From Luzula sylvatica (taxonomy: Eukaryota > Streptophyta > Magnoliopsida > Poales > Juncaceae): DNA of 64,000 bases. This document shows, in pieces, positions 51,474 through 63,044 of the stretch. The notes under the pieces are model-generated. The model made no database searches, had not been told where the DNA came from, and saw only the letters and a program-made list of their open reading frames with translations. Every line of letters starts with the position of its first letter. Position 1 is the stretch's first letter. The stretch lies in contig OX326959.1 of the NCBI GenBank assembly GCA_946800325.1, positions 39,484,908-39,548,907 of the forward strand, written 5' to 3'. Position numbers and translations under genes: made by a program.

Positions 51474-54400
51474 AGATCATTTGTAACTTTTCACCAAATT
51501 TCACAAACACTAAGAAAGTTTGTTTTTCGATTCAAAACTTGATTTTAACGCTTTGGGGAGTTCAAATAACGTGTTTTTAGATCATTTTTATCGTATCTTT
51601 TACTACATAACTTTTCACCAAATTTCACAAACACTAAGAAATTTTGTTTTTCGATTCAAAACAAGATTTTAACGCTTTGAGGAGTTCAAATAACGTGTTT
51701 TTAGATCATTCGTATCGTATCTTTTAGTACATAACTTTTCACCAAATTTCACAAACACTAAGAAAGTTTGTTTTTCGATTCAAAACATGTTTTTAACGCT
51801 TTGAGGAGTTCAAATAACGTGTTTTTAGATCATTTGTATCGTATCTTTTACTACATAACTTTTCACCAAAATTCACAAACACTAAGAAAGTTTGTTTATC
51901 GATTCAAAACATGTTTTTAACGCTTTGAGTAGTTCAAATAACGTGTTTTTAGATCATTTGTATCGTATCTTTTACTACATAACTTTTCACCAAATTTCAC
52001 CAACACTAAGAAAGTTTGTTTTTCGATTCAAAACAAGATTTTAACGCTTTGACGAGTTCAAATAACGTGTTTTTAGATCATTTGTATCGTATATTTTACT
52101 ACATAACTTTTCACCAAATTTCACAAACACTAAGAAAGTTTGTTTTTCGATTCAAAACAAGATTTTAACGCTTTGACGAGTTCAAATAACGTGTTTTTAG
52201 ATCATTTGTATCGTATCTTTTACTACATAACTTTTCACCAAATTTCACAAACACTAAGAAAGTTTGTTTTTCGATTCAAAACAAGATTTTAATGCTTTGA
52301 GGAGTTCAAATAACGTGTTTTTAGATCATTTGTATCGTATCTTTTACTACATAACTTTTCACCAAATTTCACAAACACTAAGAAAGTATGTTTTTCAATT
52401 CAAAACATGTTTTTAACGCTTTGAGGAGTTCAAATAACGTGTTTTTAGATCATTTGTATCGAATCTTTCACTACATAACTTTTCACCAAATTTCACAAAC
52501 ACTAAGAAAGTTTGTTTTTCGATTCAAAACAATATTTTAATGCTTTGAGGAGTTCAAATAACGTGTTTTTAGATCATTTGTATCGTATCTTTTACTACAT
52601 AACTTTTCACCAAATTTCACAAACACTAAGAAAGTTTGTTTTTATATTCAAAACAAGCTTTTAACGCTTTGATGAGCTCAAATAACGTGTTTTTAGATCA
52701 TTTGTAACTTTTCACCAAATTTCACAAACACTAAGAAACTTTGTTTTTCGATTCAAAACAAGATTTTAACGCTTTGAGGAGTACAAATAACGTGTTTTTA
52801 GATCATTTGTACCGTATCTTTTACTACATAACTTTTCACCAAATTTCACAAACACTAAGAAAGTTTGTTTTTCGATTCAAAACAAGATTTTAACGCTTTG
52901 AGGAGTTCAAATAACGTGTTTTTAGATCATTTGTATCGTATCTTTTAGTACATAACTTCTCAAGAAATTTCACAAACTCTAAGAAAGTTTGTTTTTCGAT
53001 TCAAAACAAGATTTTAACGCTTTGACGAGTTCAAATAACGTGTTTTTAGATCATTTGTATCGTATCTTTTACTACATAACTTTTCACCAAATTTCACAAA
53101 CACTAAGAAAGTTTGTTTTTCGATTCAAAACAAGATTTTAACGCTTTGACGAGTTCAAATAACGTGTTTTTAGATCATTTGTATCGTATCTTTTACTACA
53201 TAACTTTTCACCAAATTTCACAAACAGTAAGAAAGTTTGTTTTTCGATTCAAAACAAGATTTTAACGCTTTGACGAGTTCAAATGACGTGTTTTTAGATC
53301 ATTTGTATCGTATCTTTTACTACATAACTTTTCACCAAATTTCACAAACACTAAGAAAGTTGGTTTATCGATTCAAAACATGTTTTTAACGCTTTGAGTA
53401 GTTCAAATAACGTGTTTTTAGATCATTTGTATCGTATCTTTTACTACATAACTTTTCACCAAATTTCACCAACACTAAGAAAGTTTGTTTTTCTATTCAA
53501 AACAAGCTTTTAACGCTTTGAGGAGCTCAAATAACGTGTTTTTAGATCATTTGTAACTTTTCACCAAATTTCACAAACACTAAGAAAGTTTGTTTTTCGA
53601 TTCAAAACATGTTTTTAACGTTTTGAGGAGTTCAAATAACGTGTTTTTAGATCATTTGTATCGTATCTTTTACTACATAACTTTTCACCAAATTTCACAA
53701 ACACTAAGAAAGTTTGTTTATCGATTCAAAACATGTTTTTAACGCTTTGAGTAGTTCAAATAACGTGTTTTTAGATCATTTGTATCGTATCTTTTACTAC
53801 ATAACTTTTCACCAAATTTCACAAACACTAAGAAAGTTTGTTTTTCGATTCAAAACAAGATTTTAACGCTTTGAGGAGTTCAAATGACGTGTTTTTAGAT
53901 CATTTGTATCGTATCTTTTAGTACATAACTTCTCAAGAAATTTCACAAACTCTAAGAAAGTTTGTTTTTCGATTCAAAACAAGATTTTAACGCTTTGACG
54001 AGTTCAAATAACGTGTTTTTAGATCATTTGTATCGTATCTTTTACTACATAACTTTTCACCAAATTTCACAAACACTAAGAAAGTTTGTTTTTCGATTCA
54101 AAACAAGATTTTAACGCTTTGACGAGTTCAAATGACGTGTTTTTAGATCATTTGTATCGTATCTTTTACTACATAACTTTTCACCAAATTTCACAAACAC
54201 TAAGAAAGTTTGTTTATCGATTCAAAACATGTTTTTAACGCTTTGAGTAGTTCAAATAACGTGTTTTTAGATCATTTGTATCGTATCTTTTACTACATAA
54301 CTTTTCACCAAATTTCACCAACACTAAGAAAGTTTGTTTTTCTATTCAAAACAAGCTTTTAACGCTTTGAGGAGCTCAAATAACGTGTTTTTAGATCATT

Positions 54401-55489
54401 TGTAACTTTTCACCAAATTTCACAAACACTAAGAAAGTTTGTTTTTCGATTCAAAACATGTTTTTAACGTTTTGAGGAGTTCAAATAACGTGTTTTTAGA
54501 TCATTTGTATCGTATCTTTTACTACATAACTTTTCACCAAATTTCACAAACACTAAGAAAGTTTGTTTATCGATTCAAAACATGTTTTTAACGCTTTGAG
54601 TAGTTCAAATAACGTGTTTTTAGATCATTTGTATCGTATCTTTTACTACATAACTTTTCACCAAATTTCACAAACACTAAGAAAGTTTGTTTTTCGATTC
54701 AAAACAAGATTTTAACGCTTTGAGGAGTTCAAATAACGTGTTTTTAGATCATTTGTATCGTATCTTTTACTACATAACTTTTCACCAAATTTCACAAACA
54801 CTAAGAAAGTTTGTTTTTCGATTCAAAACAAGATTTTAACGCTTTGAGGAGTTCAAATAACGTGTTTTTAGATCATTTGTATCGTATCTTTTAGTACATA
54901 ACTTCTCAAGAAATTTCACAAACTCTAAGAAAGTTTGTTTTTCGATTCAAAACAAGATTTTAACGCTTTGAGGAGTTCAAATAACGTGTTTTTAGATCAT
55001 TTATATCGTATCTTTTAGTACATAACTTCTCAACAAATTTCACAAACTCTAAGAAAGTTTGTTTTTCGATTCAAAACAAGATTTTAACGCTTTGACGAGT
55101 TCAAATAACGTGTTTTTAGATCATTTGTATCGTATCTTTTACTACATAACTTTTCACCAAATTTCACAAACACTAAGAAAGTTTGTTTTTCGATTCAAAA
55201 CAAGATTTTAACGCTTTGACGAGTTCAAATAACGTGTTTTTAGATCATTTGTATCGTATCGTTTACTACATAACTTTTCACCAAATTTCACAAACACTAA
55301 GAAAGTTTGTTTTTCGATTCAAAACAAGATTTTAACGCTTTGAGGAGTTCAAATAACGTGTTTTTAGATCATTTGTATCGTATCTTTTACTACATAACTT
55401 TTCACCAAATTTCACAAACACTAAGAAAGTTTGTTTTTCTATTCAAAACAAGATTTTAACGCTTTGAGGAGCTGAAATAACGTGTTTTT
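51474..55489 (+). repeat. HOR unit U13 (4,016 bp, 33 monomers: 29 full, 4 short)
   Basis: This is a clean 33-mer without hybrid monomers and is a good reference copy. It differs from U12 mainly by a private ATCATTCGTATCG near 51709, by having the ordinary monomer where U12 has a hybrid near 54690, and by ATTTATATCG near 55001. Confidence 0.92.
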
Positions 55490-58400
55490 AGATCATTTGT
55501 AACTTTTCACCAAATTTCACAAACACTAAGAAAGTTTGTTTTTCGATTCAAAACTTGATTTTAACGCTTTGGGGAGTTCAAATAACGTGTTTTTAGATCA
55601 TTTTTATCGTATCTTTTACTACATAACTTTTCACCAAATTTCACAAACACTAAGAAATTTTGTTTTTCGATTCAAAACAAGATTTTAACGCTTTGAGGAG
55701 TTCAAATAACGTGTTTTTAGATCATTTGTATCGTATCTTTTAGTACATAACTTTTCACCAAATTTCACAAACACTAAGAAAGTTTGTTTTTCGATTCAAA
55801 ACATGTTTTTAACGCTTTGAGGAGTTCAAATAACGTGTTTTTAGATCATTTGTATCGTATCTTTTACTACATAACTTTTCACCAAAATTCACAAACACTA
55901 AGAAAGTTTGTTTATCGATTCAAAACATGTTTTTAACGCTTTGAGTAGTTCAAATAACGTGTTTTTAGATCATTTGTATCGTATCTTTTACTACATAACT
56001 TTTCACCAAATTTCACCAACACTAAGAAAGTTTGTTTTTCGATTCAAAACAAGATTTTAACGCTTTGACGAGTTCAAATAACGTGTTTTTAGATCATTTG
56101 TATCGTATATTTTACTACATAACTTTTCACCAAATTTCACAAACACTAAGAAAGTTTGTTTTTCGATTCAAAACAAGATTTTAACGCTTTGACGAGTTCA
56201 AATAACGTGTTTTTAGATCATTTGTATCGTATCTTTTACTACATAACTTTTCACCAAATTTCACAAACACTAAGAAAGTTTGTTTTTCGATTCAAAACAA
56301 GATTTTAATGCTTTGAGGAGTTCAAATAACGTGTTTTTAGATCATTTGTATCGTATCTTTTACTACATAACTTTTCACCAAATTTCACAAACACTAAGAA
56401 AGTATGTTTTTCAATTCAAAACATGTTTTTAACGCTTTGAGGAGTTCAAATAACGTGTTTTTAGATCATTTGTATCGAATCTTTCACTACATAACTTTTC
56501 ACCAAATTTCACAAACACTAAGAAAGTTTGTTTTTCGATTCAAAACAATATTTTAATGCTTTGAGGAGTTCAAATAACGTGTTTTTAGATCATTTGTATC
56601 GTATCTTTTACTACATAACTTTTCACCAAATTTCACAAACACTAAGAAAGTTTGTTTTTATATTCAAAACAAGCTTTTAACGCTTTGATGAGCTCAAATA
56701 ACGTGTTTTTAGATCATTTGTAACTTTTCACCAAATTTCACAAACACTAAGAAACTTTGTTTTTCGATTCAAAACAAGATTTTAACGCATTGAGGAGTAC
56801 AAATAACGTGTTTTTAGATCATTTGTACCGTATCTTTTACTACATAACTTTTCACCAAATTTCACAAACACTAAGAAAGTTTGTTTTTCGATTCAAAACA
56901 AGATTTTAACGCTTTGAGGAGTTCAAATAACGTGTTTTTAGATCATTTGTATCGTATCTTTTAGTACATAACTTCTCAAGAAATTTCACAAACTCTAAGA
57001 AAGTTTGTTTTTCGATTCAAAACAAGATTTTAACGCTTTGACGAGTTCAAATAACGTGTTTTTAGATCATTTGTATCGTATCTTTTACTACATAACTTTT
57101 CACCAAATTTCACAAACACTAAGAAAGTTTGTTTTTCGATTCAAAACAAGATTTTAACGCTTTGACGAGTTCAAATAACGTGTTTTTAGATCATTTGTAT
57201 CGTATCTTTTACTACATAACTTTTCACAAAATTTCACAAACAGTAAGAAAGTTTGTTTTTCGATTCAAAACAAGATTTTAACGCTTTGACGAGTTCAAAT
57301 GACGTGTTTTTAGATCATTTGTATCGTATCTTTTACTACATAACTTTTCACCAAATTTCACAAACACTAAGAAAGTTGGTTTATCGATTCAAAACATGTT
57401 TTTAACGCTTTGAGTAGTTCAAATAACGTGTTTTTAGATCATTTGTATCGTATCTTTTACTACATAACTTTTCACCAAATTTCACCAACACTAAGAAAGT
57501 TTGTTTTTCTATTCAAAACAAGCTTTTAACGCTTTGAGGAGCTCAAATAACGTGTTTTTAGATCATTTGTAACTTTTCACCAAATTTCACAAACACTAAG
57601 AAAGTTTGTTTTTCGATTCAAAACATGTTTTTAACGTTTTGAGGAGTTCAAATAACGTGTTTTTAGATCATTTGTATCGTATCTTTTACTACATAACTTT
57701 TCACCAAATTTCACAAACACTAAGAAAGTTTGTTTATCGATTCAAAACATGTTTTTAACGCTTTGAGTAGTTCAAATAACGTGTTTTTAGATCATTTGTA
57801 TCGTATCTTTTACTACATAACTTTTCACCAAATTTCACAAACACTAAGAAAGTTTGTTTTTCGATTCAAAACAAGATTTTAACGCTTTGAGGAGTTCAAA
57901 TGACGTGTTTTTAGATCATTTGTATCGTATCTTTTAGTACATAACTTCTCAAGAAATTTCACAAACTCTAAGAAAGTTTGTTTTTCGATTCAAAACAAGA
58001 TTTTAACGCTTTGACGAGTTCAAATAACGTGTTTTTAGATCATTTGTATCGTATCTTTTACTACATAACTTTTCACCAAATTTCACAAACACTAAGAATG
58101 TTTGTTTTTCGATTCAAAACAAGATTTTAACGCTTTGACGAGTTCAAATGACGTGTTTTTAGATCATTTGTATCGTATCTTTTACTACATAACTTTTCAC
58201 CAAATTTCACAAACACTAAGAAAGTTGGTTTATCGATTCAAAACAAGATTTTAACGCTTTGAGGAGTTCAAATAACGTGTTTTTAGATCATTTGTATCGT
58301 ATCTTTTACTACATAACTTTTCACCAAATTTCACAAACACTAAGAAAGTTTGTTTTTCGATTCAAAACAAGATTTTAACGCTTTGAGGAGTTCAAATAAC

Positions 58401-59028
58401 GTGTTTTTAGATCATTTGTATCGTATCTTTTAGTACATAACTTCTCAAGAAATTTCACAAACTCTAAGAAAGTTTGTTTTTCGATTCAAAACAAGATTTT
58501 AACGCTTTGAGGAGTTCAAATAACGTGTTTTTAGATCATTTGTATCGTATCTTTTAGTACATAACTTCTCAACAAATTTCACAAACTCTAAGAAAGTTTG
58601 TTTTTCGATTCAAAACAAGATTTTACCGCTTTGACGAGTTCAAATAACGTGTTTTTAGATCATTTGTATCGTATCTTTTACTACATAACTTTTCACCAAA
58701 TTTCACAAACACTAAGAAAGTTTGTTTTTCGATTCAAAACAAGATTTTAACGCTTTGACGAGTTCAAATAACGTGTTTTTAGATCATTTGTATCGTATCG
58801 TTTACTACATAACTTTTCACCAAATTTCACAAACACTAAGAAAGTTTGTTTTTCGATTCAAAACAAGATTTTAACGCTTTGAGGAGTTCAAATAACGTGT
58901 TTTTAGATCATTTGTATCGTATCTTTTACTACATAACTTTTCACCAAATTTCACAAACACTAAGAAAGTTTGTTTTTCTATTCAAAACAAGATTTTAACG
59001 CTTTGAGGAGCTGAAATAACGTGTTTTT
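55490..59028 (+). repeat. HOR unit U14 (3,539 bp, 29 monomers) - distant copy of U11
   Basis: Monomer order is the same as U11, including AAGAATG near 58098, the hybrid at 58161 and the rare TTTCACAAAATTTCAC at 57228. All lie 11,571 bp from their U11 counterparts, which equals U11+U12+U13. One private change is AACGCATTGAGG near 56787. Confidence 0.9.
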
Positions 59029-62000
59029 AGATCATTTGTAACTTTTCACCAAATTTCACAAACACTAAGAAAGTTTGTTTTTCGATTCAAAACTTGATTT
59101 TAACGCTTTGGGGAGTTCAAATAACGTGTTTTTAGATCATTTTTATCGTATCTTTTACTACATAACTTTTCACCAAATTTCACAAACACTAAGAAATTTT
59201 GTTTTTCGATTCAAAACAAGATTTTAACGCTTTGAGGAGTTCAAATAACGTGTTTTTAGATCATTTGTATCGTATCTTTTAGTACATAACTTTTCACCAA
59301 ATTTCACAAACACTAAGAAAGTTTGTTTTTCGATTCAAAACATGTTTTTAACGCTTTGAGGAGTTCAAATAAAGTGTTTTTAGATCATTTGTATCGTATC
59401 TTTTACTACATAACTTTTCACCAAAATTCACAAACACTAAGAAAGTTTGTTTATCGATTCAAAACATGTTTTTAACGCTTTGAGTAGTTCAAATAACGTG
59501 TTTTTAGATCATTTGTATCGTATCTTTTACTACATAACTTTTCACCAAATTTCACCAACACTAAGAAAGTTTGTTTTTCGATTCAAAACAAGATTTTAAC
59601 GCTTTGACGAGTTCAAATAACGTGTTTTTAGATCATTTGTATCGTATATTTTACTACATAACTTTTCACCAAATTTCACAAACACTAAGAAAGTTTGTTT
59701 TTCGATTCAAAACAAGATTTTAACGCTTTGACGAGTTCAAATAACGTGTTTTTAGATCATTTGTATCGTATCTTTTACTACATAACTTTTCACCAAATTT
59801 CACAAACACTAAGAAAGTTTGTTTTTCGATTCAAAACAAGATTTTAATGCTTTGAGGAGTTCAAATAACGTGTTTTTAGATCATTTGTATCGTATCTTTT
59901 ACTACATAACTTTTCACCAAATTTCACAAACACTAAGAAAGTATGTTTTTCAATTCAAAACATGTTTTTAACGCTTTGAGGAGTTCAAATAACGTGTTTT
60001 TAGATCATTTGTATCGAATCTTTCACTACATAACTTTTCACCAAATTTCACAAACACTAAGAAAGTTTGTTTTTCGATTCAAAACAATATTTTAATGCTT
60101 TGAGGAGTTCAAATAACGTGTTTTTAGATCATTTGTATCGTATCTTTTACTACATAACTTTTCACCAAATTTCACAAACACTAAGAAAGTTTGTTTTTAT
60201 ATTCAAAACAAGCTTTTAACGCTTTGATGAGCTCAAATAACGTGTTTTTAGATCATTTGTAACTTTTCACCAAATTTCACAAACACTAAGAAACTTTGTT
60301 TTTCGATTCAAAACAAGATTTTAACGCTTTGAGGAGTACAAATAACGTGTTTTTAGATCATTTGTACCGTATCTTTTACTACATAACTTTTCACCAAATT
60401 TCACAAACACTAAGAAAGTTTGTTTTTCGATTCAAAACAAGATTTTAACGCTTTGAGGAGTTCAAATAACGTGTTTTTAGATCATTTGTATCGTATCTTT
60501 TAGTACATAACTTCTCAAGAAATTTCACAAACTCTAAGAAAGTTTGTTTTTCGATTCAAAACAAGATTTTAACGCTTTGACGAGTTCAAATAACGTGTTT
60601 TTAGATCATTTGTATCGTATCTTTTACTACATAACTTTTCACCAAATTTCACAAACACTAAGAAAGTTTGTTTTTCGATTCAAAACAAGATTTTAACGCT
60701 TTGACGAGTTCAAATAACGTGTTTTTAGATCATTTGTATCGTATCTTTTACTACATAACTTTTCACCAAATTTCACAAACAGTAAGAAAGTTTGTTTTTC
60801 GATTCAAAACAAGATTTTAACGCTTTGACGAGTTCAAATGACGTGTTTTTAGATCATTTGTATCGTATCTTTTACTACATAACTTTTCACCAAATTTCAC
60901 AAACACTAAGAAAGTTGGTTTATCGATTCAAAACATGTTTTTAACGCTTTGAGTAGTTCAAATAACGTGTTTTTAGATCATTTGTATCGTATCTTTTACT
61001 ACATAACTTTTCACCAAATTTCACCAACACTAAGAAAGTTTGTTTTTCTATTCAAAACAAGCTTTTAACGCTTTGAGGAGCTCAAATAACGTGTTTTTAG
61101 ATCATTTGTAACTTTTCACCAAATTTCACAAACACTAAGAAAGTTTGTTTTTCGATTCAAAACATGTTTTTAACGTTTTGAGGAGTTCAAATAACGTGTT
61201 TTTAGATCATTTGTATCGTATCTTTTACTACATAACTTTTCACCAAATTTCACAAACACTAAGAAAGTTTGTTTATCGATTCAAAACATGTTTTTAACGC
61301 TTTGAGTAGTTCAAATAACGTGTTTTTAGATCATTTGTATCGTATCTTTTACTACATAACTTTTCACCAAATTTCACAAACACTAAGAAAGTTTGTTTTT
61401 TGATTCAAAACAAGATTTTAACGCTTTGAGGAGTTCAAATGACGTGTTTTTAGATCATTTGTATCGTATCTTTTAGTACATAACTTCTCAAGAAATTTCA
61501 CAAACTCTAAGAAAGTTTGTTTTTCGATTCAAAACAAGATTTTAGCGCTTTGACGAGTTCAAATAACGTGTTTTTAGATCATTTGTATCGTATCTTTTAC
61601 TACATAACTTTTCACCAAATTTCACAAACACTAAGAAAGTTTGTTTTTCGATTCAAAACAAGATTTTAACGCTTTGACGAGTTCAAATGACGTGTTTTTA
61701 GATCATTTGTATCGTATCTTTTACTACATAACTTTTCACCAAATTTCACAAACACTAAGAAAGTTGGTTTATCGATTCAAAACATGTTTTTAACGCTTTG
61801 AGTAGTTCAAATAACGTGTTTTTAGATCATTTGTATCGTATCTTTTACTACATAACTTTTCACCAAATTTCACCAACACTAAGAAAGTTTGTTTTTCTAT
61901 TCAAAACAAGCTTTTAACGCTTTGAGGAGCTCAAATAACGTGTTTTTAGATCATTTGTAACTTTTCACCAAATTTCACAAACACTAAGAAAGTTTGTTTT

Positions 62001-63044
62001 TCGATTCAAAACATGTTTTTAACGTTTTGAGGAGTTCAAATAACGTGTTTTTAGATCATTTGTATCGTATCTTTTACTACATAACTTTTCACCAAATTTC
62101 ACAAACACTAAGAAAGTTTGTTTATCGATTCAAAACATGTTTTTAACGCTTTGAGTAGTTCAAATAACGTGTTTTTAGATCATTTGTATCGTATCTTTTA
62201 CTACATAACTTTTCACCAAATTTCACAAACACTAAGAAAGTTTGTTTTTCGATTCAAAACAAGATTTTAACGCTTTGAGGAGTTCAAATAACGTGTTTTT
62301 AGATCATTTGTATCGTATCTTTTACTACATAACTTTTCACCAAATTTCACAAACACTAAGAAAGTTTGTTTTTCGATTCAAAACAAGATTTTAACCCTTT
62401 GAGGAGTTCAAATAACGTGTTTTTAGATCATTTGTATCGTATCTTTTAGTACATAACTTCTCAAGAAATTTCACAAACTCTAAGAAAGTTTGTTTTTCGA
62501 TTCAAAACAAGATTTTAACGCTTTGAGGAGTTCAAATAACGTGTTTTTAGATCATTTGTATCGTATCTTTTAGTACATAACTTCTCAACAAATTTCACAA
62601 ACTCTAAGAAAGTTTGTTTTTCGATTCAAAACAAGATTTTAACGCTTTGACGAGTTCAAATAACGTGTTTTTAGATCATTTGTATCGTATCTTTTACTAC
62701 ATAACTTTTCACCAAATTTCACAAACACTAAGAAAGTTTGTTTTTCGATTCAAAACAAGATTTTAACGCTTTGACGAGTTCAAATAACGTGTTTTTAGAT
62801 CATTTGTATCGTATCTTTTACTACATAACTTTTCACCAAATTTCACAAACACTAAGAAAGTTTGTTTTTCGATTCAAAACAAGATTTTAACTTTTTGAGG
62901 AGTTCAAATAACGTGTTTTTAGATCATTTATATCGTATCTTTTATTACATAACTTTTCACCAAATTTCACAAACACTAAGAAAGTTTGTTTTTCTATTCA
63001 AAACAAGCTTTTAACGCTTTGAGGAGCTCAAATAACGTGTTTTT
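59029..63044 (+). repeat. HOR unit U15 (4,016 bp, 33 monomers: 29 full, 4 short), more diverged at its right end
   Basis: It has reference composition, with short monomers at 59029, about 60253, 61103 and 61952. It has more private changes than other family-B units: AAAGTGTTTTT near 59374, GTTTTTTGATTC near 61397, TTTTAGCGC near 61544, TTTTAACCCTTTG near 62395, TTTTAACTTTTTG near 62889 and TTTTATTACATAAC near 62943. Its last monomer has AAGCTTTT/GAGCTC in place of AAGATTTT/GAGCTG, like the left edge of the array. Homogenisation seems weaker here. Confidence 0.9.
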
